From Acetobacterium sp. (lineage in GTDB: Bacteria; Bacillota; Clostridia; Eubacteriales; Eubacteriaceae), in NCBI GenBank assembly GCA_028692885.1, contig JAQUWM010000022.1:1-34685 (forward strand): 34,685 bases of DNA, given 5' to 3'. Below the pieces are notes generated by a model. That model had not been told where the DNA came from, made no database searches, and saw only the letters and a list, made by a program, of their open reading frames with translations. Shown one piece after another: positions 16,149 to 24,900 of the stretch; within the stretch, counting starts at the first letter, position 1, and each line of letters opens with the position of its first letter. The position numbers and the translations under genes were made by a program.

Positions 16149-18320
16149 ATGAAAATTAAGATGTTAAATAATGAAACAATTAATAAAATAGCTGCCGGTG
16201 AGGTGATTATCCGACCGGTGTCGGTAGTCAAAGAATTGGTAGAAAATGCCATTGATGCCGGTGCTGACGAGATTCGCGTGATCGTTGAGGCGGGTGGAAA
16301 AAATCGGATTACGGTCCGGGATAATGGCTGCGGTATTGCGTATAATGAGATTCCGCTGGCCTTTAAGCGCCATGCTACCAGCAAGTTATCAACCATCGAA
16401 GATCTGGAATCGATCGAGTCACTGGGATTTAGAGGCGAGGCCTTGTCCAGTGTGTCAGCTGTCGCCAAGGTCCAGATTGTCACCCGCTTCGAGCACGAAG
16501 AGGTTGGCAGTCTGACTCTGTTTGAAGGAGGTAAGCTTCTCAATCAGCGGGTCTGCGCTTATAATCGCGGTACCGAAATAACGGTGAGTGATCTGTTCTA
16601 TAATATCCCGGCCCGTCGCAAACATATGGAAAAGGATAAAAAGGAAGAAACAATCGTTCGCGATCTGTTGGAGAAAATTGCTATTTCCCATCCGGGGATT
16701 CGCTTCGAGCTCAGCAGTAATGGACGAATTGTCCTTGATACCCCAGGAACAGGGAAGGTGATGGATGTGGTCAAGGGGCTTTATGGACTTGACATGGCCG
16801 ATAATCTGATCGCTCTGAATTATGAAAACAAACCCATGAAGCTGGCGGGGTTTGTGGGAAACCTTAAAACCCTGCGAAACCATCGCGACGACCAGGTGTT
16901 TTTTATTAATGGACGCTATATCAAAAACAACCGCCTGGCTCAGGCTTTAGATGAAGCTTATGAGGGTTATAGCATGAAACATCAGCATCCGCTGGGCATT
17001 ATTTTTATGGAACTGCCTGGTCGAATGTTGGACGTAAACATTCATCCGGCTAAAACCGAAATAAAAATTCTTAATGAAAGTCTGGTCTGCCTGCTCTTTA
17101 AGCAGGGAATCCGGGAAACCCTCAGAAATACCAATCTGATTGTAGAACTGGGAAACGCGGATAATGATTACCTTGAAGATAATGAAAGAAAGACTAGTTT
17201 TAATAATAAGATAGCAGACGACAAGGATCTGAAGAATCATGAATTAAACAATCAAAACAATCAAAACAGCGAAACTGCGGCTCCGATGTCATCGGCTAAA
17301 ATTTCCCAGACAGAAGCACAAACCACCATTGAAACAATATTACAGAAAACCGCCACCGCTTTCCCAGGTGATGATCCAAAATTGGTAAAACCAATGAATA
17401 CAAACCGATTGACAGGCGGTTTTGATCAACAGCAGAGTGTCAGTGAAACAAAAGAACCAATACCAAAACAGCCTGAAGGTCATCAGACAAACGCAGCTGC
17501 TTCAGTACAATCAGAAATTAAATCACAAGAGTCGCTATTAACAGAAATCAGGAAAGATAAGCAGGAGGCACCGGTTGCGAATGCTGAGATTTGTTTAGTA
17601 CCGGATCTTCGTAATCGGGTTGCAGAAGCTCCGGAGATATTTGAGTTAAATCAGGCAAATCCAGAAAAAATAATTCCGGATACGAGTCCATTATCGGTTT
17701 TTAAAAAGGACGTTAAAGATCTGGCGAAAATGAAAATTGTCGGACAGCTGTTTAATGTGTACATTCTTCTGGAGGGCGACAAAGAAATCTATCTTCTCGA
17801 TCAACATGCTGCCCATGAAGCTTTTCTAACTCAGGAGCTGATGGAAGTATTTGGTCGAAAGGAAGGGCTTCCCAGTCAGGGCTTGATGACTCCGATCCCT
17901 TTAAAAATTCGTCCTAAAGATTTAACGGGGATTGAGATTCGGTTGGCTGAGTACAAGCGCTTGGGTTATGACTGCGATATTTTTGGGGAAGAGACCCTGC
18001 TGGTGCGCAGTGTCCCGGTATTGTTGGGGGAACCTCAAAGTCCGGACTTATTAAAAGCAATGATTGAAGAAAATCTCTTTGAAAGTGACGAAAATATTGA
18101 TAACAAAATGGTTTTTTCCGAAAAGGCAAAAAATAAAATCATTACCATGGCTTGTAAAGCAGCTATCAAGGGCGGCCAATCTTTGACTCAGGCTGAAATC
18201 AGAAAACTTCTTGAGAATCTGATGAAACTGAGTAATCCCTATACCTGTCCCCATGGCCGTCCCATCATAATGAGATTAAAGGAATATGAATTAATGAAAT
18301 TATTTAAACGGGTGATATAA
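16149..18320 (+). CDS. mutL: DNA mismatch repair protein MutL
   Basis: MutL links mismatch recognition by MutS to strand removal. The N-terminal GHKL ATPase shows KIAAGEVI, ELVENAIDAGA, RDNGCGI and GFRGEALSS. A long Asn/Gln/Thr-rich linker runs from about 335 to 520. The C-terminal domain carries the endonuclease motif DQHAAHE at 551-557 and the late CPHGRPIIM zinc motif, so it should nick DNA as in bacteria lacking MutH. The last motif position is Q562 instead of Glu, with E563 beside it. The start is placed at the ATG 16149 (723 residues, family N-terminus MKIKMLNNETINKIAAG); longer reading frames begin inside the lon terminator. No ribosome site precedes it. miaA begins one base after the stop. 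Confidence 0.95.
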   Translation: MKIKMLNNETINKIAAGEVIIRPVSVVKELVENAIDAGADEIRVIVEAGGKNRITVRDNGCGIAYNEIPLAFKRHATSKLSTIEDLESIESLGFRGEALSSVSAVAKVQIVTRFEHEEVGSLTLFEGGKLLNQRVCAYNRGTEITVSDLFYNIPARRKHMEKDKKEETIVRDLLEKIAISHPGIRFELSSNGRIVLDTPGTGKVMDVVKGLYGLDMADNLIALNYENKPMKLAGFVGNLKTLRNHRDDQVFFINGRYIKNNRLAQALDEAYEGYSMKHQHPLGIIFMELPGRMLDVNIHPAKTEIKILNESLVCLLFKQGIRETLRNTNLIVELGNADNDYLEDNERKTSFNNKIADDKDLKNHELNNQNNQNSETAAPMSSAKISQTEAQTTIETILQKTATAFPGDDPKLVKPMNTNRLTGGFDQQQSVSETKEPIPKQPEGHQTNAAASVQSEIKSQESLLTEIRKDKQEAPVANAEICLVPDLRNRVAEAPEIFELNQANPEKIIPDTSPLSVFKKDVKDLAKMKIVGQLFNVYILLEGDKEIYLLDQHAAHEAFLTQELMEVFGRKEGLPSQGLMTPIPLKIRPKDLTGIEIRLAEYKRLGYDCDIFGEETLLVRSVPVLLGEPQSPDLLKAMIEENLFESDENIDNKMVFSEKAKNKIITMACKAAIKGGQSLTQAEIRKLLENLMKLSNPYTCPHGRPIIMRLKEYELMKLFKRVI

Positions 18321-18321
18321 G

Positions 18322-19275
18322 ATGGAAGCTAAAAAACCCAAAGTATTAGTAGTGGTAGGACCGACGGCCAGCGGGAAAACGGCCTTGGGCGTAGCACTTG
18401 CCAAAAAACTCGATGGGGAAATCATTTCCGCTGACTCCATGCAAATTTATAAATACATGAACATTGGTACGGCGAAGGTTACTTTAGACGAAATGCAGGG
18501 GATCCCCCATTATCTGGTTGATTGTGTGTCTCCAGATGAAGAATTCAGTGTGGCAAAGTATAAAGCAGCTGCATTGGAAGCCATCGAAGCCATTCTTTCA
18601 AAAGGAAAGCTTCCTATTATAATAGGGGGGACCGGATTATATATCAACAGTCTCACGCTACCCTGGGATTTTCAGAAAAAGGACAGTGATGAAATAATAC
18701 GGTGGCGGCTAACGGCAGAAGCTGAAGTCCTGGGGAAAGAAGCCTTGTATGAGCGGCTTAAAACGATAGATCCGGCTACGGCACAAATCGTTCATCCCAA
18801 TAATCTGAATCGGATCATCCGGGCGTTGGAAATTTATGAGCTCACGGGCAAACCGAAATCTCATTTTGATGAAGAGACAAAAAAACAGGAAGTTCCCTAC
18901 GATTATGTCATGCTGGGTTTGGACTGGGACCGGGAGACCCTTTATGACCGAATAAACCGCCGGGTCGATCTGATGATTGCGGAAGGCCTCATTGATGAGA
19001 CTAAAATGCTGGTTGAACGGGGATATGACTGGAATCTGACGGCATTGAAGGCGATCGGCTACAAGGAACTGAAACCTTATCTGGAAGGAACGTCCACACT
19101 GGCAGAAGCAGTCACTATTTTAAAACGGGATTCCCGCCACTATGCCAAACGTCAAATGACCTGGTTTCGGAAGGATGATCGGATCCAATGGCTGAAAATG
19201 AATGAAACCAGAACTGTGGAGACCCAGGTTGAGGAATCCCTTGATCTGATTATGCCTCATCGAACCAATAAATGA
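18322..19275 (+). CDS. miaA: tRNA dimethylallyltransferase MiaA
   Basis: MiaA transfers a dimethylallyl group to A37 of tRNAs that read UNN codons, the first step to ms2i6A. The P-loop is GPTASGKT at 13-20. The DSMQIYKYMNIGTAK block binds tRNA and substrate, and the late HYAKRQMTWFR motif is also present. The 317-residue length is usual. The ATG follows the mutL stop by one base and uses a GGGTGAT site in the end of mutL. The four-base ATGA overlap with the next gene shows tight coupling. The mutL-miaA pair is a common bacterial arrangement. Confidence 0.96.
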   Translation: MEAKKPKVLVVVGPTASGKTALGVALAKKLDGEIISADSMQIYKYMNIGTAKVTLDEMQGIPHYLVDCVSPDEEFSVAKYKAAALEAIEAILSKGKLPIIIGGTGLYINSLTLPWDFQKKDSDEIIRWRLTAEAEVLGKEALYERLKTIDPATAQIVHPNNLNRIIRALEIYELTGKPKSHFDEETKKQEVPYDYVMLGLDWDRETLYDRINRRVDLMIAEGLIDETKMLVERGYDWNLTALKAIGYKELKPYLEGTSTLAEAVTILKRDSRHYAKRQMTWFRKDDRIQWLKMNETRTVETQVEESLDLIMPHRTNK

Positions 19276-20594
19276 AAGTGAGTAATTGTTTGAACATACA
19301 AAAGGACATTAAAACCTATCTTGAACAGGAATTTGAAATTTCGGCAGAGGTCATCGATTTCGTAAAAAAAGTTGAAGATGAAGTTCATTCTCAACTTAAA
19401 AAACGCGATGATCTCTCAGAGCTCCATCAGTATCGGGTCATCAAAGCGATGCAAAAGGCAGGATTGGGAGATCGTCACTTCACCGTTTCCACCGGCTATG
19501 GCTATGACGACGTGGGACGGGAAGTTGTTGAAACCATCTACGCCGATGTTTTCGGTGCCGAAGACGCATTGGTGAGACCCCATATTTCATCGGGAACCCA
19601 TGCGATTTCGTTGGCTCTATATGGGGTATTGCGGCCCGGCGACCATTTACTGGCCATTACCGGTTCGCCATACGATACTATACGTAGCGTAATCGGACTG
19701 GAAGAGGCCTGTGTTGGCCAGGGAACCATTAAAGAATTTGGGGTGACCTATGATCAGATTGAATTGCTGCCTGATGGGAGTTTTGATGAAGCGGCCATTG
19801 TTGCCGCCATTACCGCAAATACGAAAATGATCTATCTGCAGCGATCCACCGGTTATAGCTGGCGGGCGGCACTTAGCATCGATGACATGGCAGCGATGAT
19901 TAAAAAAATTCGTGCGGTAAAAGCAGATGTCGTTATTTTTGTCGATAACTGCTACGGTGAATTTTTGGATCGGGTCGAACCAGTATCCATTGGTGCCGAT
20001 CTGATGGCCGGATCGCTGATCAAAAACCCCGGTGGTGGCTTGGCTCCGACTGGCGGTTATGTCGCTGGTCGGGCGGATCTGGTTCATCTGGCGGCCTGCC
20101 GTCTGGCCGCCCCCGGAGTAGCCAGAGAAACAGGTGCGACTCTGGGAATAAATCGAACTCTGCTGCAAGGTCTGTTTTTGGCACCAACGGTGGTAGCCCA
20201 GGCGATTAAGTCGGCAGTGCTTTTAGCAGCCTGTTATAAAAAACTAGGCTTTGCTGTTTGCCCTGAAGTAATGGACTATCGCAGTGACATCATTCAAAGT
20301 GTCTGTTTAAAAACAGCTGAAGGGGTGAAAACATTTTGTCGGGCAATTCAGGAAGCGGCCCCGGTGGACAGCCAGGCCACTCCTGAACCATGGGATATGC
20401 CCGGCTATTCAGATCCCATTATTATGGCAGCCGGCGCCTTTATTCAGGGTTCTTCCATTGAACTCTCTGCTGACGCCCCGATGCGGGAACCCTATTATGT
20501 TTATTTTCAGGGCGGACTGACCCATTTTCACGGAAAGCTGGGCATTTTGCTCAGCCTTCAGCGCCTATTGGATAAACAAATCGTAAAAATATAA
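19272..20594 (+). CDS. Methionine gamma-lyase-like PLP enzyme (aluminium resistance/YnbB family)
   Basis: A 440-residue fold-type I PLP enzyme of the family annotated as methionine gamma-lyase-like or aluminium resistance protein (YnbB). Landmarks are GYGYDDVGRE near 77, the RPHISSGTHA block near 101 and the PLP lysine K251 in SLIKNPGGG. The family often lies next to miaA, as here, but the physiological substrate is not settled; cysteine or methionine cleavage is a guess from the fold. The start ATG overlaps the miaA stop (ATGA), so it is in the mutL-miaA transcript. No hfq gene lies between miaA and this gene. Confidence 0.88.
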   Translation: MKVSNCLNIQKDIKTYLEQEFEISAEVIDFVKKVEDEVHSQLKKRDDLSELHQYRVIKAMQKAGLGDRHFTVSTGYGYDDVGREVVETIYADVFGAEDALVRPHISSGTHAISLALYGVLRPGDHLLAITGSPYDTIRSVIGLEEACVGQGTIKEFGVTYDQIELLPDGSFDEAAIVAAITANTKMIYLQRSTGYSWRAALSIDDMAAMIKKIRAVKADVVIFVDNCYGEFLDRVEPVSIGADLMAGSLIKNPGGGLAPTGGYVAGRADLVHLAACRLAAPGVARETGATLGINRTLLQGLFLAPTVVAQAIKSAVLLAACYKKLGFAVCPEVMDYRSDIIQSVCLKTAEGVKTFCRAIQEAAPVDSQATPEPWDMPGYSDPIIMAAGAFIQGSSIELSADAPMREPYYVYFQGGLTHFHGKLGILLSLQRLLDKQIVKI

Positions 20595-20625
20595 AAATTC
20601 GGATAAAGAAATAGAGGTGAGAAAC

Positions 20626-20799
20626 ATGATAACTAAAGAAAAAATTGATCGAATCAACGAATTGGCCCGAAAGAAAAAAGAATGCGGGCTGAGTGAAGAT
20701 GAATCGGATGAGCAAATGACACTGCGAGCCGAATATCTGTCGGCGATCAGAACAAATTTAAGAGCTCAACTGGACAATATCGAAATCGTCGACAAGTAA
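20626..20799 (+). CDS. YnzC family small protein (DUF896)
   Basis: A 57-residue charged, helical protein. MITKEKIDRINELARKKK and the end RAQLDNIEIVD are hallmarks of the DUF896/YnzC family. Its function is not known; in Bacillus subtilis the ynzC gene lies in the yneA SOS operon. The ATG at 20626 has GAGGTG six bases upstream, and a GTG within that site is rejected as the start. It lies 31 bases after the PLP enzyme gene and 43 before the aminopeptidase gene, probably in one transcript. Confidence 0.9.
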   Translation: MITKEKIDRINELARKKKECGLSEDESDEQMTLRAEYLSAIRTNLRAQLDNIEIVDK

Positions 20800-20842
20800 A
20801 TAAAAATTTATAATCAGGTTGGAAACTAAGGAGGAAATTGCG

Positions 20843-22279
20843 ATGAATAATAAAGACAAAGAAAAGAGTCCTGGGGCTTTGCTTCAGGAGCAACTGGGTA
20901 AAAAATGGGAGCTGGCGTGGAAAGACCTCAGTGATGAAGATGCGATAAAGGTCAAAGCAATCAGCGATGACTACATCCACTTTCTGACCGTCGGAAAAAC
21001 TGAACGACAATGTGTGACACTCAGTGTTGATCTGGCCCAAAAAACCGGTTTCAAGCCACTGGAAGCCTATCAAAATGCCGGTAAAATCAATCCCGGGGAT
21101 AAGGTCTACATGGTTCATAAAGATAAAACCGTGGTTTTCTTTGTCGCCGGCAGCGATTCGATTGAGCAGGGGATGGCCATTATCGGGGCTCATATTGACT
21201 CGCCCCGGCTGGATTTAAAACCGTCGCCACTCTACGAAAGCGATGACATGGCTTTTTTCAAAACCCACTATTATGGTGGAATAAAAAAATACCACTGGGT
21301 GACGATACCTTTGGCCATGCATGGCACAGTAGTAAAAAAAGACGGCAAGAGGATTAATATTTCCATTGGAGAAGCACCAGAAGATCCGGTTTTCTGTATC
21401 ACTGACCTATTGCCTCATTTATCTCAAGAACAAAATACCAAAAAAATGACGGAAGGAATCACCGGAGAAGGGCTGAATATTATTGTTGGCAGTCAGCCTT
21501 ATCCCGAAAAGGATCTCAAAGACGGGGTTAAACTCAATATTCTCAATCATCTTTACACAAAATACGGGATGTTGGAAGAAGATTTTGCCACCGCTGAACT
21601 GGAAGTGGTACCAGCCGGAGCAGCTCGTAACGTTGGTTTTGATGAAAGTTTGATCGGCGGATATGGACAGGATGACCGGATCTGCGCCTATACGGCGTTG
21701 CGGGCCATACTCGACCAGGAAACAATCCCAAACCGCACCCTTTGTGTGATTCTGGCTGATAAGGAAGAAATCGGCAGTGTTGGCAACACCGGCATGCATT
21801 CTCGTTTTTTTGAGAACACAGTAGCCGAGCTGATTGATCTGATCGATGTAAAAAAACCAGAAATGGCCATGCGTCGATGTTTTATGAATTCTGAAATGCT
21901 CTCTGCTGACGTTACTGCTGGGGTTGATCCTAACTTTACCGGTACCCATGATAAAGGAAATGCTCCATATATTGGCAAAGGAATGGTCTTATCAAAGTAC
22001 GGCGGCGCTCGCGGAAAATCTGGGTCCAATGACGCTCATGCCGAGTTTATGGGAAAAATGCGAAAAACCCTGGAAGCTGCCGGCGTAATCTGGCAGATGG
22101 GGGAATTGGGCCGGGTGGATCTTGGCGGTGGCGGTACCATTGCCCATATTCTGGCTGAATATGGGATGGATGTACTGGATTGTGGTCCGGCGCTGCTGAG
22201 TATGCATTCACCTTTCGAATTGGCTTCAAAGGTAGATTTGTATATGTGTTATAAAGGGTACAAGACATTTCTGATTTGA
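20843..22279 (+). CDS. M18 family zinc aminopeptidase
   Basis: A 478-residue cytosolic aminopeptidase that should release acidic or other N-terminal residues from peptides. Zinc and catalytic motifs of family M18 are in order: AHIDSPRLDLKP with H117 and D119, DKEEIGSVGN near 307, SADVTAGVDPN near 360 and the final histidine in LSMHSPFELASK. The ATG at 20843 has AAGGAGG eight bases upstream; an earlier TTG lies before that site. It ends the mutL-miaA group. A long hairpin about 120 bases later may terminate it. Confidence 0.92.
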   Translation: MNNKDKEKSPGALLQEQLGKKWELAWKDLSDEDAIKVKAISDDYIHFLTVGKTERQCVTLSVDLAQKTGFKPLEAYQNAGKINPGDKVYMVHKDKTVVFFVAGSDSIEQGMAIIGAHIDSPRLDLKPSPLYESDDMAFFKTHYYGGIKKYHWVTIPLAMHGTVVKKDGKRINISIGEAPEDPVFCITDLLPHLSQEQNTKKMTEGITGEGLNIIVGSQPYPEKDLKDGVKLNILNHLYTKYGMLEEDFATAELEVVPAGAARNVGFDESLIGGYGQDDRICAYTALRAILDQETIPNRTLCVILADKEEIGSVGNTGMHSRFFENTVAELIDLIDVKKPEMAMRRCFMNSEMLSADVTAGVDPNFTGTHDKGNAPYIGKGMVLSKYGGARGKSGSNDAHAEFMGKMRKTLEAAGVIWQMGELGRVDLGGGGTIAHILAEYGMDVLDCGPALLSMHSPFELASKVDLYMCYKGYKTFLI

Positions 22280-22400
22280 TCAGAAAGACGATGTACTCAT
22301 TTTTGAGAGAAAATCGGTATTTGAAAAATTTATTTGTTAATATAGTAACAGATGCGAGATAATCCATTTGTGCGCTTCGTCACATAAAAAGTTAGCTCGA

Positions 22401-22452
22401 AATGGTAATTTTAGTTCTAAAATTTACTCTTTTAGAACTAAAAATTACCATT
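22401..22452. repeat. Long AT-rich hairpin upstream of rnf
   Basis: The arms 22401-22422 and 22430-22452 are complementary over 22 pairs with one bulged base, around a seven-base loop. The following run TATTTTT is a weak U-tract. It may end the aminopeptidase transcript; it is unusually long and GC-poor for a terminator. Confidence 0.65.
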
Positions 22453-22527
22453 ATTTTTACTGATCTGATGGGTACAGTATTATTTTAAACAAATTTATCG
22501 ATACATATAGAAAAAAAATAAGTTGTA

Positions 22528-22536
22528 TGTTATGAT
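22528..22536 (+). promoter_or_regulatory. Candidate extended -10 promoter of the rnf operon
   Basis: TGTTATGAT has the TGn extension before TATGAT. The start would be near 22543 with a 64-base leader. A 12-base palindrome, TATACAAGTATA (22547-22558), follows directly and could be an operator. Confidence 0.4.
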
Positions 22537-22606
22537 ACTACCTATATATACAAGTATACAGTTACTCTTGTGTAAAAATTCTAATTTGAGGGGTGTTTGA
22601 CTTAAG

Positions 22607-23938
22607 ATGAATGTAAAACATGGAACCTTTAAGGGGGGAATCCACCCACCCTATAGAAAGGAAAGTACTGCTGAAGTTCCTCTGGGCTTTGGCGCAAAGC
22701 CGGAAATGGTGATCATACCCATGTCGCTGCACATTGGGGCACCTTGTACACCGATCGTAAAAAAAGGCGATCAGGTATTTCTTGGCCAGCGAGTCGGGGA
22801 ACCAAACGGTTTTGTTTCGGCTCCTGTGCACGCTAGTGTATCTGGAAAAGTTATTGCGGTTGAGGAACGTCCACATGCATCGGGAGATCGAGTTATGTCG
22901 GTTGTGATCGAATCGGATGGGTTAGATACCATTGATCCAAGTATCAAACCATATGGTACTTTAGAAGAAATGGATGCTGAGACCATTAAAAAAATGGTTT
23001 TGAATTCAGGTATTGTCGGCCTTGGCGGGGCAACCTTCCCAACTCACGTAAAACTGGCGATTCCACCGGACAAAAAAGTTGATTGTGTTGTCTTAAATGG
23101 TGCGGAATGTGAACCATATTTAACAGCGGATCATCACTTGATGCTCAATCAGGCTGAAAAGGTTGTCATGGGTTTAAAAGCTGCTATGAAAGCCGTCAGT
23201 GTTGAGAAGGGTTTTATTGGCGTCGAAGATAATAAAACTGATGCCATCGAAGCGCTCGTAAAAGCAATAGGAACTGACACTAGACTGGAAGTTTATTCAC
23301 TGCATACTAAATATCCGCAGGGGGCTGAAAAACAATTGATTGCGGCAATCACAGGTCGTGAAGTGCCGTCTGGTGGGTTGCCAGCAGATGCTGGTGTTGT
23401 CGTCATGAATGTTGGAACGGCAGCTCAAATAGCGGAGTCGATGATAACAGGAATGCCTTTGTATAAACGTTATCTGACCTGTACCGGTGATGCTATTAAA
23501 AATCCCCAAACGATGGAAATTCGAGTGGGTGTGCCGTTTCAATCGGTTATAGACCAGTGCGGTGGGTTTTCCGCTGATCCTGGAAAAGTAATTTCCGGTG
23601 GACCGATGATGGGTGTTACTCAGTTTGAAACTGCGATTCCTGTTATGAAGGGAACATCAGGAATTCTATGTTTAACTAAAGAATCTGCAAAAATTGCCAT
23701 GCCGTCAAATTGTATTCACTGCGGTAAATGTGTGGGGGTCTGTCCAATTCATTTACAGCCACTTTATCTTGCTGAATATTCGCAACGGAATAACTGGGAT
23801 AAGTGTGAATCAAATCATGCCATGGATTGCATCGAATGCGGAAGCTGTTCTTACATCTGTCCTGCAAAACGAACCCTGGTATCATCCATTCGTGTGGCTA
23901 AACGTGAGATTATCGCACAACGAAGAAAAGGAAATTAG
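22607..23938 (+). CDS. rnfC: Rnf complex subunit RnfC
   Basis: RnfC is the cytoplasmic NADH-side subunit of the Rnf complex, which moves electrons from reduced ferredoxin to NAD+ and pumps Na+ or H+. The N-terminus has the family block TFKGGIHPPY. The middle part resembles the flavin/NADH module of complex I (GLGGATFPTHVK, LNGAECEPYLTADH). Two [4Fe-4S] motifs follow: CIHCGKCVGVCP near 369 and CIECGSCSYICP near 407. The length of 443 fits the short bacterial form. It opens the operon; rnfD begins 11 bases after the stop. Confidence 0.97.
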   Translation: MNVKHGTFKGGIHPPYRKESTAEVPLGFGAKPEMVIIPMSLHIGAPCTPIVKKGDQVFLGQRVGEPNGFVSAPVHASVSGKVIAVEERPHASGDRVMSVVIESDGLDTIDPSIKPYGTLEEMDAETIKKMVLNSGIVGLGGATFPTHVKLAIPPDKKVDCVVLNGAECEPYLTADHHLMLNQAEKVVMGLKAAMKAVSVEKGFIGVEDNKTDAIEALVKAIGTDTRLEVYSLHTKYPQGAEKQLIAAITGREVPSGGLPADAGVVVMNVGTAAQIAESMITGMPLYKRYLTCTGDAIKNPQTMEIRVGVPFQSVIDQCGGFSADPGKVISGGPMMGVTQFETAIPVMKGTSGILCLTKESAKIAMPSNCIHCGKCVGVCPIHLQPLYLAEYSQRNNWDKCESNHAMDCIECGSCSYICPAKRTLVSSIRVAKREIIAQRRKGN

Positions 23939-23949
23939 GAGGAATATTG

Positions 23950-24900
23950 ATGAATGAATTAAATCTTACAGTGTCATCATCCCCTCATATCCGGGCAAAA
24001 CATTCCACAGCCAATATTATGCAAAATGTTATTATTGCTTTGTTACCTGCATTGGCTGTCGCAGGATTTGTTTTTGGGGTATGGGCATTGGCATTAGTAG
24101 CTATTTGTGTTATCTCGTCAGTGGTTACAGAAGCAGTTATTCAAAAACTGCTCAAAAAACCGATTACCGTCAATGACTGGAGTGCAGTTGTAACGGGTGT
24201 GCTTTTAGCATTCAACTTACCGATTAACGCACCTTGGTGGATCGCTGTTGTGGGTTCTGTTTTTGCCATTGCCATTGTAAAACAATGTTTTGGTGGTTTG
24301 GGACAGAATTTTATCAACCCAGCCTTGGCAGCAAGAGCTTTTCTGTTGGCTTCATGGCCTGGACATATGACCAGTACTGCTTATATTCCAGCAACTGATA
24401 CGGTAACTACCGCAACACCATTGGCCTTATTAAAGGCTGGCGAAGCGACTCCTTCAGCACTCGATCTTTTTACCGGACTTAACGGTGTTTACGGTTGTAT
24501 TGGTGAGATTTCAGCCCTGGCGATATTAGTTGGTGGTCTGTACCTTATTTTCAAAGGCATTATCAGTTGGAGAATTCCAACGATATACATATTAACTGTA
24601 GGTATTTTTGCGTTGTTAGTGGGACAGGATCCTATTGTCCATATTGTCTCAGGTGGTGTAATGTTAGGTGCTTTCTTTATGGCAACGGACTATGCATCGT
24701 CGCCGGTAACCGCAAAAGGTCAAATCATTTATGCTGTGGGTTGTGGATTAATTACCATGATCATTCGTATTTATGGAGGCTATCCAGAAGGATGTTCTTA
24801 CTCAATTCTGCTGATGAATGTTGCAACACCTCTGATTGAACGATTCACCAAAGAACGTATCTATGGTGTGACTAAGATCAAAAAGGAGGCTAAAGCATAA
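23950..24900 (+). CDS. rnfD: Rnf complex membrane subunit RnfD
   Basis: RnfD is an integral membrane subunit with many helices that carries covalently bound FMN. The flavin threonine is expected to be T156 in the motif DTVTTATPL. The block FGGLGQNFINPALAARAFLL near 115 is typical of the NqrB/RnfD family. The start is set at the ATG 23950, with AGGAGG seven bases upstream, not the TTG just before. The length is 316. The stop overlaps the rnfG start by one base (TAATG). It should form the ion path together with RnfA and RnfE. Confidence 0.96.
   Translation: MNELNLTVSSSPHIRAKHSTANIMQNVIIALLPALAVAGFVFGVWALALVAICVISSVVTEAVIQKLLKKPITVNDWSAVVTGVLLAFNLPINAPWWIAVVGSVFAIAIVKQCFGGLGQNFINPALAARAFLLASWPGHMTSTAYIPATDTVTTATPLALLKAGEATPSALDLFTGLNGVYGCIGEISALAILVGGLYLIFKGIISWRIPTIYILTVGIFALLVGQDPIVHIVSGGVMLGAFFMATDYASSPVTAKGQIIYAVGCGLITMIIRIYGGYPEGCSYSILLMNVATPLIERFTKERIYGVTKIKKEAKA

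Larger units (their letters stand above)
22280..22606. other. Intergenic region between aminopeptidase and rnfC
   Basis: No gene is supported. The region holds the long hairpin, the candidate rnf promoter and a small palindrome listed separately. A GAGGGGTG at 22588-22595 is the only ribosome-site-like run ahead of rnfC and lies a little far (about 11 bases) from its ATG. Confidence 0.5.

Noticed and set aside
22291-22362. Twenty-three-codon frame downstream of the aminopeptidase gene
   Set aside because: No good ribosome site and no sign of a conserved peptide.
22567-22585. Rex-type redox operator near CTTGTGTAAAAATTC
   Set aside because: Only one half-site (TTGTG) is present; the other half of TTGTGA-N6-TCACAA is missing.
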